From: CAWIJJ01 sp963836405
Lineage (GTDB): Bacteria > Acidobacteriota > Terriglobia > Bryobacterales > Bryobacteraceae
Direction of reading: 5' to 3'
Length of the DNA stretch: 64,000 bases
NCBI GenBank assembly: GCA_963836405.1
Contig: CAWIJL010000004.1
Location: 62,001 to 126,000 of the forward strand
Positions 43,686 to 51,867 of the stretch are shown here, piece after piece; the stretch's first letter is position 1, and each line of letters starts with the position of its first letter. The position numbers and the translations under genes are program-made. The notes below the pieces were generated by a model, which ran no database searches, was not told the origin of the DNA, and worked only from the letters and a program-made list of their open reading frames with translations.

Positions 43686-45526
43686 TTGTCGATCTGCAAC
43701 GCGCTATCCAGCTCGTACACCTTGCCGTTGGCGTTCATCCCGTAAACTCGCATGTGCATGATGGTCGGATAATCCCTCGCGATATCCGCGGGAGGCTTCA
43801 TGGAGCCTTTCGGCCCGGTGGCAAGGACGCGGTATCCCTGGTGGTCCGCGGCCACTTCGCCCATCCATAAATACAGCATGGATCGCGTGGCGCGGGTGGG
43901 ACGCTCGAGCTTCACCGCGAAGGGCACTGCCTTGGAGATCGAAAGATCGCCCTTGGGCTGTTCAATGGAAAACGGAACCTTCGGGCTGTTCGCCTCCACC
44001 TCCTGCATGAGGATTTCCCGTGAAGCGAACTTGTACGATTTGTTCATGCTTTCCACGCGGCCTTCGCGCACCACGTGCAAGAGCCAGTCGTGCGAATTGT
44101 CGGGAGGCTCATCGGTGAAGTGCTCGCCGGAAAATTTCTTCTTCACGCTCTCCCCCGTCGCCGGATCCACCCAGTACACGTCGTAGCCGTGCTTCTCCAC
44201 CGTGAGTTCCAGCGGTCCCGGCTTTTCGATGTAGACGACGTACTCCACGTCCTCGAGGGCCAGCGCTTTTCCGCCGTCCACGTCGTAGTACGGCTCCAAC
44301 TCCCAGTAGCGAGTGTCCGCGAGGAAATCGAACCACACGCTCATGGCCTTGGCTCCGGCGGACTTGAGACTGGCCGCTCCCGATCCGGTATTCGAGTACG
44401 TCACATACTGGCCGTCCATGGTGACGTTCCACAGCCGCTTGCGAAATGCATCCGCGTCCAGGTCGTCCGGTCCGGTCTTCCCCGCCCCGGTGTCTTCGCG
44501 CGCGAAATGAACGTCCAGGAACGGCATCGCCAGCACCTGGTGCTCGATGGCGTTGACGTTGGAATCGGCGGTGGCGTGCGTGACGAAGTTCATCCAACCG
44601 TCATACGCCAGCGGCGATGAAGTGATGCGCGCGCCCGATGTCCGCGGGTGCTGGTAAGGATCGAATTCTTTCAGATATCCGCCGACCTCCTGCAACAGCG
44701 CGCGTCCGTTCTCATAGCCTTCGAACTGGTCCACTCCCTGCCAGGTCACGTTCATCGCCGCGTATCGTGCCACCAGAAAACGCGCAAACCGCCGGCGCTG
44801 CTCCGCGCCGGGAAAAACCGAGGTCAGCGTGTTGGGGCCTCCGGCGAGCACCAGGTCGGCGATCATTCCCTTTCCGTTCAGATATCGAATGCGGTCATCC
44901 AGCCGGCGGAAGTAATCGATGTTGGGAGCGTCGCCGGACTGGAACGCGCCGCCGGCCGGCCCGGCCATGACCAGGCCCCGCAGGTGATTGAATTTTTGCG
45001 CGGCGCGGGCATCCACAGTGGCGCGGAAGGCGGCCTCGTCCATGGTCGCGAACAGCGGCTCGTTGGCGCCCATCCAAAGGTGCGGCTGGTCCAGTCCCGT
45101 GCTGGCGCGCTCGGTGTACGCCCAATGATGCACGTTGGCGGCGCGCAAAAAGCCCGGGGAATCTGAAGCGGCGGCGTTGAAAGATCCGGTGCGGTCATCC
45201 CAGGACCGGATATTGCTGGTGACGTGGTAGTCCCATTTGCCGGCTTCGGTCGGCGCGAACCGCACCACCAACCGGCGATCCCCATCCCAGTACGCGGGCA
45301 TAGCCAGCGTGCGGGCCCGCGGAGACCGGAACTCCACACGCAAATCCACGCTGGCGTAGGGATTCGCATTGGCCGCGGAGTCCGCGGCCGGGAGTTCAAA
45401 GACCATTTCGCAGGGACTGTAGGAAGGGCTGTCGTTACAAGAACTCTGCGGAGCGGCCTGCTGCGCGGCCGCCGTCCAAAGCGCCGGAAAGGCGAGAGCG
45501 GCAAGCCATCTGATTGCCATATTCAT
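43682..45526 (-). CDS. Secreted DUF5060 / apiosidase-like glycoside hydrolase protein
   Basis: About 614 residues with a signal peptide ('WLAALAFPALWTAAAQ'). The N-terminal DUF5060 beta domain ('CEMVFELPAADSAAN', 'PAYWDGDRRLVVRFAPTEAG') is followed by a TIM-barrel region ('GLDQPHLWMGANEPLFATMD', 'KFNHLRGLVMAG', 'YAAMNVTWQGVDQFEGY') resembling the DUF4038/GH140 apiosidase-like group. A C-terminal beta domain follows. It probably acts on plant or microbial polysaccharide. The start is taken at ATG 45526, immediately before the hydrophobic leader. Confidence 0.75.
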   Translation of the reverse strand: MNMAIRWLAALAFPALWTAAAQQAAPQSSCNDSPSYSPCEMVFELPAADSAANANPYASVDLRVEFRSPRARTLAMPAYWDGDRRLVVRFAPTEAGKWDYHVTSNIRSWDDRTGSFNAAASDSPGFLRAANVHHWAYTERASTGLDQPHLWMGANEPLFATMDEAAFRATVDARAAQKFNHLRGLVMAGPAGGAFQSGDAPNIDYFRRLDDRIRYLNGKGMIADLVLAGGPNTLTSVFPGAEQRRRFARFLVARYAAMNVTWQGVDQFEGYENGRALLQEVGGYLKEFDPYQHPRTSGARITSSPLAYDGWMNFVTHATADSNVNAIEHQVLAMPFLDVHFAREDTGAGKTGPDDLDADAFRKRLWNVTMDGQYVTYSNTGSGAASLKSAGAKAMSVWFDFLADTRYWELEPYYDVDGGKALALEDVEYVVYIEKPGPLELTVEKHGYDVYWVDPATGESVKKKFSGEHFTDEPPDNSHDWLLHVVREGRVESMNKSYKFASREILMQEVEANSPKVPFSIEQPKGDLSISKAVPFAVKLERPTRATRSMLYLWMGEVAADHQGYRVLATGPKGSMKPPADIARDYPTIMHMRVYGMNANGKVYELDSALQIDK

Positions 45527-45551
45527 ATTGTAAATGCGCATCGTGCGCGCC

Positions 45552-46184
45552 CTACGCCGGTTCGGGAGCCGCTTCGGCGGAACTGGTGCGGCTGCGCCGG
45601 ATCCAGCCCACAACTGAAATCACACTGCCCACCATGCATAGAACGATCAGCCCGATCAGCAATCCCTGCACCACGCCGTTCTCGGCCCAGCTCAAAATTC
45701 GTTTGCCATAGGCCAGAGCCAGAAAACCGAGCGCCGTGAACCGGACCATGCGCGAGAAGCCCACCAGCAGCAGCATTTTCCGGCGGGAGTACTGGAGCGC
45801 CGCGGCCGCCATCACAAAAGGCGTGAAAGGAAAGGGAGGCGGTGCGATGGACGCAATCACGATTGCGGTGGCGGCGTTCTTCGAAACCCTCCGCTGTACA
45901 TACGCCAGACGCCGCTTGGAAAGATGCTTTTCCAGCCCCTTCTCCCCGGCCCGCCGCAGAAGCAGATCCACCAGCAGGCATCCCAGCACCGAGCCAATGG
46001 TGGACATCGCGGCGTAATAGAACATGCTGACTACGTTGTGTTCGCGAGCCGTCAGTGCAACCACCAGCAGGTCGTTGCCGAGCGGAGCGAAAACGAAAGA
46101 CGAATCGAGAATTCCCAATACCAGCAGCCCGGGTCCGCCAAAGTGCCAAAAGAATCCGAGCAGAAGCTGATTGAGATGTTTCAC
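45552..46184 (-). CDS. DedA/VTT-domain membrane protein
   Basis: About 210 residues with a VTT (SNARE-associated) core: 'GLLVLGILDSSFVFAPLGND', 'YYAAMSTIGSVLGCLLVDLL', then 'IASIAPPPFPFTPFVMAAAA' with the re-entrant FTP-type loop, and 'LLLVGFSRMVRFTALGFLA'. DedA-family proteins move lipid carriers such as undecaprenyl phosphate across the membrane or respond to envelope stress. GTG 46184 is preferred; a longer TTG start at 46223 is possible. It ends 25 bases before the DUF5060 gene start and may be in the same transcript. Confidence 0.8.
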   Translation of the reverse strand: MKHLNQLLLGFFWHFGGPGLLVLGILDSSFVFAPLGNDLLVVALTAREHNVVSMFYYAAMSTIGSVLGCLLVDLLLRRAGEKGLEKHLSKRRLAYVQRRVSKNAATAIVIASIAPPPFPFTPFVMAAAALQYSRRKMLLLVGFSRMVRFTALGFLALAYGKRILSWAENGVVQGLLIGLIVLCMVGSVISVVGWIRRSRTSSAEAAPEPA

Positions 46185-46310
46185 GTGGCGTCCCCGCGTT
46201 TCCGAGTACACGTGGCGGACCAAAGTTGCCGTGCCTCCTGACGGGTGGGGCGGTTACGTACAGACCTCGAGCGCCGCGCGGCGTGAACATGAAAGCGAGG
46301 ACAAACCAAC

Positions 46311-46550
46311 ATGAGCCCGCATCAGACATTCACGCGAATTCCCCTTCAGGTCGGCAGCGAGTTGCGAATCCGCAATTCCGGTGAGGTGTCGGTGAGCAAT
46401 CCGACAGTCGAGGCTGCGCCCGCGCTCGATGCCGCGGACGCCGTGCTCGACTACCGGTTCGATGCGCAAACCGGGGAACATGTTTTGCGGCTCGTCGAAC
46501 CCTTGAGCCTGCGCGAAGGCCAAAACAAGCCGGGCAAATCACGCGCGTAG
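46311..46550 (+). CDS. Small protein of unknown function
   Basis: A 79-residue reading frame with a GAGGACA site about 9 bases before the ATG. The sequence has no signal peptide. It contains two short beta segments ('LQVGSELRIRNSGEVSVSNP' and 'VLDYRFDAQTGEHVLRLVEP') that resemble a FlaG-like fold, with 'TGEHVLRLVEP' reminiscent of FlaG ('tgevirqiP'). That would suit a flagellin/pilin-associated role, but the match is weak. It lies between DedA and a convergent cyclase gene. Confidence 0.45.
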   Translation: MSPHQTFTRIPLQVGSELRIRNSGEVSVSNPTVEAAPALDAADAVLDYRFDAQTGEHVLRLVEPLSLREGQNKPGKSRA

Positions 46551-46559
46551 GCGGCAGGA

Positions 46560-47510
46560 TTAACCGGCGCGGTTACGCAGAAACTCCCGCAGCATTTCAA
46601 AGGAGATCGCCCAGGCCGTGCTGGGCGATTCGTATCCCTTCAGTTCCACCTGTTTCCGCTGGAACGGAGAACCAGCCAGTTGCATGGCGTCGTGAGACCG
46701 CTCTCCCAGCGCCACGCCCATACCCAGGTTCTTGGTTGCGGCCTCCAGGCGGAAAGCGGTGTTGACCGTTTCCCCCATGGCTGTATACTCGCTGCCGCCG
46801 ACGATGGCGGGCCCGGTGTTCACGCCCGCACCGATGCGCAGCGGACCGGGAAGCGGCAAAGAGCGGCTGATTTCGCCAGTCGCGCTCTCGATTTCGCTGA
46901 CGGCACGCAGCGAACGGAGCAGTTCCTGCTGCAGGTTTCGCGTGTCGTCGTGAAGCCATACGGCCATCACCGCGTCGCCGATGTACCGCTGCCCCCAACT
47001 GCCGCGTCCCTGAACGATCTGCCCCACGCGAAGGAACCAGGTCCCGATGGTCTGGGAGAGGAGCGATTCGGGGACCGTCCGGGCGAGCGGCGTGAAGTCG
47101 CGGATATCGACCACCACGATCGTCGTAAGCCGGTGAGCGTGCAGCGCCGTGGTGGGCGCATTTCGTGTGTCGGCTTCCTCCGGGCTCAGGAGGGGCCCGG
47201 TAGGGTCGGACTGCCGAAAGACCAGTTCCTCGTCGCCAAAAAGCAACCGGTCCTGATCGTTCAGCACGACCGGAACAGTCACACGGAGGGCGTTTACGAA
47301 CGATCCGTTGCGGCTGCCCAGGTCCACTACCGCGAACCCGCCCGCTTCGCGCCTCTGAATCAGCGCATGCAACCGGGAGACGGAGCGGCTGTCGAGCAAC
47401 ACGGCGCACCCGTCCCCCCGTCCCACCGCCCAGGATTGGGCATTCTCCAACGGAAACCGCCGGCCACTGGATTCATGCACCAGGTAGGCCTCTGGTACTT
47501 TTGGCAGCAC
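46560..47510 (-). CDS. FHA-domain class III adenylate/guanylate cyclase
   Basis: A 316-residue protein. The N-terminal FHA domain (residues about 25-95) has 'WAVGRGDGCAVLL', 'SVSRLHALIQ' and 'DLGSRNGSFVN', the phosphothreonine-binding set. The C-terminal class III cyclase domain has Asp in 'VVDIRDFTPLA', 'RYIGDAVMAVW', 'GAGVNTGPAIVGG' and 'MGETVNTAFRLE' (transition-state Asn/Arg). The position of the purine-selecting Lys is Arg (RYIGD), so nucleotide specificity is uncertain. The FHA part suggests control by Ser/Thr kinases. GTG 47510 is the start, divergent from a DUF5658-like gene. Confidence 0.88.
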   Translation of the reverse strand: MLPKVPEAYLVHESSGRRFPLENAQSWAVGRGDGCAVLLDSRSVSRLHALIQRREAGGFAVVDLGSRNGSFVNALRVTVPVVLNDQDRLLFGDEELVFRQSDPTGPLLSPEEADTRNAPTTALHAHRLTTIVVVDIRDFTPLARTVPESLLSQTIGTWFLRVGQIVQGRGSWGQRYIGDAVMAVWLHDDTRNLQQELLRSLRAVSEIESATGEISRSLPLPGPLRIGAGVNTGPAIVGGSEYTAMGETVNTAFRLEAATKNLGMGVALGERSHDAMQLAGSPFQRKQVELKGYESPSTAWAISFEMLREFLRNRAG

Positions 47511-47676
47511 TCGTTCACCACTCTAGCAAGAAATATTGAAATTCCTGTAAATACCTTGTTTTGTGCTGGAAAGATTCTTATGCCGTAGTACAAACAGGAC
47601 AAATTCCGTGAATTTTTCTTGGATCCACAGGCTAATATTATTACCAGGAAGAGCCGATGGCTTGCTTGGAGAACAA

Positions 47677-47958
47677 ATGGCCCTGACCCACATTTTCGTG
47701 TACCTACAGTTGCTGGACCTGCTTACGACGCTCGTCGGCTTCAAGCTGGGAGCTTCCGAAGCCAGCCCGTTCATTCGTGTGCTGATGCATGCCGGCCCGG
47801 CGACGGGTGTCTTGCTATCGAAAGTCGTGGCTCTGGGCATCGGCGGATATTGCGTTTACGCGCGCAAGATGAACCTTCTCAAATGGGCTTCGTACTGGTA
47901 TGGAGGTTTGGTGGTCTGGAATCTGATGGTGATGCTCGCTGCGCCTCCGCTGACCTAG
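47677..47958 (+). CDS. Small polytopic membrane protein (DUF5658-like)
   Basis: A 93-residue protein with three helices: 'FVYLQLLDLLTTLVGFKLG', 'TGVLLSKVVALGIGGYCVYA' and 'WYGGLVVWNLMVMLA'. The opening 'LQLLDLLTTLVGFKLGASEA' followed by 'NP/SP' and a conserved Lys in the second helix is the DUF5658 pattern. The function is unknown. ATG 47677 with a GGAGAA site is preferred over an upstream in-frame start that adds non-hydrophobic sequence. It is divergent from the FHA-cyclase. Confidence 0.7.
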   Translation: MALTHIFVYLQLLDLLTTLVGFKLGASEASPFIRVLMHAGPATGVLLSKVVALGIGGYCVYARKMNLLKWASYWYGGLVVWNLMVMLAAPPLT

Positions 47959-47965
47959 CCCGTAG

Positions 47966-48074
47966 CCGGATCTACCGTCCCAGCACCAGGAACGACGACC
48001 TCAGGGCCAGACCCGCCAGCAGGGAGCCCTCGATCGGGATCTGCTTCAGAAGATTTCCGCCACCGCGCGCAGTT
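47966..48074 (-). other. Short protein-like stretch after the 48.1-kb gene, possible gene remnant
   Basis: On the minus strand the 100 bases after the stop of the polytopic gene read, in another frame, 'NLLKQIPIEGSLLAGLALRS' and on to a TAG, with strongly G/C-ending codons. There is no start codon or ribosome site. It may be the decayed end of a former gene or chance. Confidence 0.2.
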
Positions 48075-49538
48075 TTACAAAATGGGTAGCAGATCGGGCA
48101 AGGTTTTCCAGAACGTACTTCCGCACTTGGCCCCCTCTTTCAGTGGTTCCAACAGCATTCGTCCACCGCGATCGGGCCCGATCCTGAAAAGTGGAAGGTC
48201 GCGGCCGGTCACCACGTGTTCTCCCGTTTGCAGGCCCCAGGAGACGGCATAATTCGCCGCCACAATCCCGTTGCCCTCTCTCGCGCGGATGCGAAACTGC
48301 CCGGTGGACGCCTCGTAGTTGGCATAGCTGAAACAGTGCCCGATACAGACACGATCCACCACGTGGGAGAGCGGGTTCGTGCGCAGGTTGAGGTCCAGAA
48401 TTGGGCTCACGACGCGGGATCCGGGCGGCAGCGCCGCGACCCCGCTTTGCATGCGATCTTCAAAGGAATTCAGCGTCCGCTCGTCGGCATAGACAAAGCC
48501 GAAGAAGGCCAGCGCCACCACTGCCGACGCTCCGACCGCCAACCTGCCGGGCCGCGCCGAAGCGAGCAGGGCGCACACGCAGATGGCCAGGCCCAGCGAC
48601 ATTCGTTCCGCGATGGAGCTTAGGGCATGAAAAAAACCGGGAATGAATACCGTTCCTGGCAAAACGGCGATGGAGCCGGCGCAGATCGCGCAAAGCTGAA
48701 ACGGAATGCCGCCCAGCATCTGCCGCACGCCCTGCGAACGCGCCACGCGAAAGAGCATCAGGCCCCATACCGAGGCGAATCCCAGCATCACGACGAAGTA
48801 CTTGACGTCGAAAACCCAGACCTGGTCGACGCCTGTGGCGACCGTGATCTGCGCCGGCGACCATCGCGTGACCATCGAGCGTGCCAGCACCAGGTGAAAC
48901 AGCGCCAGGACGGCGACTACGCCCGCGCTCAGCAGCGCGCGGCGCCACGGCTTCAGGCGCCGGGCCAGAAACACATAAACCATCAGACCTGCCGTCCAGA
49001 GCACGGGCAGTGCGTGCGCCAGGTACGCCAGCAGCACCAGCGGAACCGCCAGCGCCAGACCGCGCGCCCGCAAGTCCCAGGCGAGCGATAGAACCCAGAA
49101 GCAGATCCCCAGGCTCAGATAGAAGTTGAAGAATCCCATGTGGAACACCCAGCCATAGGCCAGCATGGCCAGGCAGGGCAACAGGTGCCACGGGCGGTTT
49201 CCGGAAACTTTCGAGATGAATGCGAACGAGCCCCAGATGAAGACCAAAACGGCTATCGAGACGGCGATTCTCTGGGCGGCTCCCGCTCCCAACCAATTGA
49301 ACAGCGCGCCCAGCAGAAGATCGAAGAGAACGTTCGTCGACTGACTCACGATGGTCAGGCCCTCGGCCTGGCCGTTCTCGATAAGGTGCGACAGCCAGGC
49401 ATTATAGATGTGGCTGGAGAGGTCGCCGGCTTGCAGGCGCGGCTGCCAGTAACACGGAGAGAGCAGAACCAGCGATGCCAGCGCGTACCGCCCTTTTCCG
49501 CACAGGGTCCGCCGTAAGCCTTCGCTTTTCTCCACCAT
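48075..49538 (-). CDS. Polytopic GT-C-like membrane protein at the end of the pilus locus
   Basis: A 487-residue protein with about 10-12 helices. A first extracytoplasmic loop 'QAGDLSSHIYNAWLSHLIEN' holds the Asp expected for a GT-C glycosyltransferase. A soluble C-terminal part of about 130 residues has four cysteines ('VDRVCIGHCFSY', 'GAKCGSTF'). Donor and acceptor are unknown. It follows the two tiny membrane proteins and the tad genes on the same strand, so modification of the pilus or its glycan is possible. An AAGGA site precedes the ATG. Confidence 0.6.
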   Translation of the reverse strand: MVEKSEGLRRTLCGKGRYALASLVLLSPCYWQPRLQAGDLSSHIYNAWLSHLIENGQAEGLTIVSQSTNVLFDLLLGALFNWLGAGAAQRIAVSIAVLVFIWGSFAFISKVSGNRPWHLLPCLAMLAYGWVFHMGFFNFYLSLGICFWVLSLAWDLRARGLALAVPLVLLAYLAHALPVLWTAGLMVYVFLARRLKPWRRALLSAGVVAVLALFHLVLARSMVTRWSPAQITVATGVDQVWVFDVKYFVVMLGFASVWGLMLFRVARSQGVRQMLGGIPFQLCAICAGSIAVLPGTVFIPGFFHALSSIAERMSLGLAICVCALLASARPGRLAVGASAVVALAFFGFVYADERTLNSFEDRMQSGVAALPPGSRVVSPILDLNLRTNPLSHVVDRVCIGHCFSYANYEASTGQFRIRAREGNGIVAANYAVSWGLQTGEHVVTGRDLPLFRIGPDRGGRMLLEPLKEGAKCGSTFWKTLPDLLPIL

Positions 49539-49662
49539 GTCCGCTTCAGTCCTTGCCGTTTTTACGCTGGGTGCTGCCTGTTGCTCTGCCTCACGGCTTC
49601 AGCCTGCCGGGGGTCCCCTCCTCCGGGCTGCCGGACTTCGTCTGGGCAGAATACCCGGCCAT

Positions 49663-49758
49663 TTACGGCAGCGGGCGGCGTTTGCGGCGCCTGGTCAGCA
49701 GCAGCACAAGCGCCACACCCGCTCCCAGCCAGATCGCGCTTTGCATCGCAAAATCCAT
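49663..49758 (-). CDS. 31-residue single-helix protein with Arg-rich tail, paralogue 2
   Basis: The frame from ATG 49758 to TAA has 31 codons: 'MDFAMQSAIWLGAGVALVLL', then a Leu-Thr and an RRRKRR cluster. AAGGAG lies 6 bases before the ATG. It is the same length as the gene 75 bases upstream and identical at 15 of 31 positions, in the pattern MDxxMQxxIWxxAG followed by an arginine run. Conservation between neighbours, matched length and good ribosome sites make both likely real. The helix-then-Arg design resembles C-terminal sorting tails (PEP-CTERM or sortase-type) but stands alone. Context suggests a role in the Tad pilus. Confidence 0.7.
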   Translation of the reverse strand: MDFAMQSAIWLGAGVALVLLLTRRRKRRPLP

Positions 49759-49802
49759 TTCTCGCTCCTTTCTCCGGATTCTTGCTCGTGAAGATGGATG
49801 GA

Positions 49803-49828
49803 TTCCGGGGACCTCCGCTTCCCCGGAA
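49803..49828. repeat. Inverted repeat between the two 31-residue genes
   Basis: TTCCGGGG (49803-49810) and CCCCGGAA (49821-49828) are perfect 8-base arms around a 10-base loop. No T run follows. It may stabilise or process the transcript at the end of the tad genes. Confidence 0.45.
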
Positions 49829-49833
49829 CCCGG

Positions 49834-49929
49834 CTAGTTCTGCGTCCGGCGAGTGCGGCGGCGGCGCAGGAAGATCAGCAGGCACCCGCCCGCGACAACC
49901 CAGATTCCAGCTTGCATCATTGTGTCCAT
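49834..49929 (-). CDS. 31-residue single-helix protein with Arg-rich tail, paralogue 1
   Basis: ATG 49929 starts 31 codons ending in TAG: 'MDTMMQAGIWVVAGGCLLIF', then Leu and RRRRTRR. The TAA of tadC is part of the ribosome site (TAAAGGAG), so translation is probably coupled to tadC. A helix of about 16 residues is followed by a strongly basic tail that should stay in the cytoplasm. It pairs with the paralogue downstream. A related role in anchoring or gating the Tad platform is inference; no known family was recognised. Confidence 0.7.
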   Translation of the reverse strand: MDTMMQAGIWVVAGGCLLIFLRRRRTRRTQN

Positions 49930-49945
49930 CGTTCGTCTTTCTCCT

Positions 49946-50896
49946 TTATTGAATGTTCTTCATCATGGGGAACAGGTACTTGAAAACCTGTAAGAGCCCG
50001 GGGCCGGCCGCGACAATCATCATCGACGGCAAAATGAAAAAGAAGATGGGAAAGACCAGTTTGACGCCGACCTTCCCGGCACGCTCTTCCGCATCCTGCC
50101 TGCGGCGGGCGCGCATGAAATCCGAATGGGTTCGCAGCGATTCCGCCATGCTGGTGCCGAAGCGGTCGTTCTGAATCAAAATGGCGGTGAGCTTGCGGAT
50201 TTCCGGCTCGCCGGTGCGTTCGGAAAAATTCCGCAAAGCATCCGAGCGCCGTTTTCCCGCTCGCATCTCCAGAGTCACCAGCGACATCTCCTCACTGAGC
50301 TGCGGATGACTCGCCACCAGTTCCTTGGCTACGTGCTGGATCGCCTGATCGAGTCCCAGCCCGGCCTCCACCGACACCACCATCAGGTCCAATGCATCGG
50401 GCAGGGACAGGCGTAGTGTTTCCTGGCGGCGGGCAATCTTCTTTTCGAGGAACATGCGCGGCAGAACCCAGCCCGCGGCGCAGCCGAAGACCATCAACGC
50501 GACGCTCATCGCCGGATTGGCCAGCGCGCCCTTGCCCTGCATCGACATGCTCAATATCAGCATGATGAGCGTGCTCAGAATCCGAATCCCGTAAAATACC
50601 GGAGCCGCATTCTCGGACCGGAATCCGCCGCGAATCAAGTCCGTCTTGAGATTGGCCGACTCGATATCCGATGAGGGAACTTTCGCGCCCAAATGCTGGA
50701 GAAAGGTGACCAGCGTGTTGCCGCCCGATTCGGCCGGCTCGATCGAGGCCAGCCGTTCGCGCTGCTCGGTGATGACCGGATTGCCGAGCTGTTTCAGAAA
50801 TCTGTTCGGCTTGTAGAACAGCCGGTAGCCTACCCAGGTCAACAGCGCCATCAGCATCAGGAACGCGCAAATGGTTACGATCAGACTGTTTTGCAT
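49946..50896 (-). CDS. tadC: Tad pilus inner-membrane platform protein TadC
   Basis: A 316-residue type II secretion F-family protein with helices at the N-terminus ('LIVTICAFLMLMALLTWVGY'), middle ('ILSTLIMLILSMSM') and C-terminus ('LVFPIFFFILPSMMIVAAGP'). The T2SSF core is 'LPDALDLMVVSVEAGLGLDQ' and 'ALRNFSERTGEPEI'. With TadB it forms the membrane platform moved by the CpaF ATPase. It starts 1 base after tadB. Confidence 0.92.
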   Translation of the reverse strand: MQNSLIVTICAFLMLMALLTWVGYRLFYKPNRFLKQLGNPVITEQRERLASIEPAESGGNTLVTFLQHLGAKVPSSDIESANLKTDLIRGGFRSENAAPVFYGIRILSTLIMLILSMSMQGKGALANPAMSVALMVFGCAAGWVLPRMFLEKKIARRQETLRLSLPDALDLMVVSVEAGLGLDQAIQHVAKELVASHPQLSEEMSLVTLEMRAGKRRSDALRNFSERTGEPEIRKLTAILIQNDRFGTSMAESLRTHSDFMRARRRQDAEERAGKVGVKLVFPIFFFILPSMMIVAAGPGLLQVFKYLFPMMKNIQ

Positions 50897-50897
50897 T

Positions 50898-51866
50898 TCA
50901 AACCTTGATATTGATGATCTTCTTGATAAAGAAATTGCCCAGGATCTGCGCGCCGATCGCGCCGCCGATCATCAGTTTTCCATCCTTGTCCTCCGCCATG
51001 CCTTGCAGGTAGCCCGGAGCCACCACCAGGAGTCCCAGCATTGTGGCCACGGGCAGCAGTGTCAGAATCGTGGCCGTCATGCGGCCGTGCGCGCTGGCCG
51101 CCTTGACTTGGCCTTTCAGCCGGAATCGCTCGCGAATGATGTACGAAAGGCGGGAAAGAATCTCGCTCAGGTTGCCGCCGGTCTGTTTCTGAAGGAGCAC
51201 CGAGGAAGTGAAGAACCGGCAGTCCAGCAGCGGCACGCGTTGCGTGAAATTCCGTAGCGCGACATCCAGCGGCGCCCCCAGGTTCTGTTCATTGAACAGC
51301 GTCCGGAACTCCTGGCCGAGCGGATCCTGTAACTCCTCTCCCACCATGGCCAGGCTGATGGTGAATGCGTGGCCGGCGCGCATCGAACGCGCCAGAAAGT
51401 CGAGGCCCTCCGGGAACTGTTCCTCGAGCGTGTCTAGCCGTTTCTTTCGCTTCTTCTTAACGAACATGTACGGCAGCGCCCCCAGCACCACGGCCAGGAG
51501 AATGGCGGTAACCGGCCCGTTCAGCAGAAACGGAACCAGGCTCCCGATGCCCAGGCCCGGTATGGTCATCAGAGCCATCGTGCCCAGCAGACGGGAGGAG
51601 GACCAGTTTAACCCCGCCTGCTGAATCTGCTCCTGCGCATGCCGGGCGAACGACATCGAGGTCAGCAGCGCCTTAATGCCGGTGGGCTTTTCGCCCTCGA
51701 GCTCTTTCAGGAGGCTGACGGTTGTGACGTTCTCCCCCGCGGCGGTTTGCAGCATGGACGTGACCTGCTGCTTTCGGCGCGCGTCGAAGTACTTCAATCC
51801 GACGCTGACCGCCAACAGGACCAGCGCGAACAGAACGACGAAGGAGACAACCACACCGAGCGGCAT
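50898..51866 (-). CDS. tadB: Tad pilus inner-membrane platform protein TadB
   Basis: A 322-residue type II secretion F-family protein. One N-terminal helix ('VVSFVVLFALVLLAVSVGLK') and a central pair ('MALMTIPGLGIGSLVPFLL', 'VTAILLAVVLGALPYMFV') precede the T2SSF domain ('FPEGLDFLARSMRAGHAFTI', 'NFTQRVPLLDCRFFTSSVLL'), with a last helix after 'KAASAHGRMTA'. It acts with TadC in assembling Flp pili. It lies 1 base after cpaF. Confidence 0.92.
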   Translation of the reverse strand: MPLGVVVSFVVLFALVLLAVSVGLKYFDARRKQQVTSMLQTAAGENVTTVSLLKELEGEKPTGIKALLTSMSFARHAQEQIQQAGLNWSSSRLLGTMALMTIPGLGIGSLVPFLLNGPVTAILLAVVLGALPYMFVKKKRKKRLDTLEEQFPEGLDFLARSMRAGHAFTISLAMVGEELQDPLGQEFRTLFNEQNLGAPLDVALRNFTQRVPLLDCRFFTSSVLLQKQTGGNLSEILSRLSYIIRERFRLKGQVKAASAHGRMTATILTLLPVATMLGLLVVAPGYLQGMAEDKDGKLMIGGAIGAQILGNFFIKKIINIKV

Positions 51867-51867
51867 C

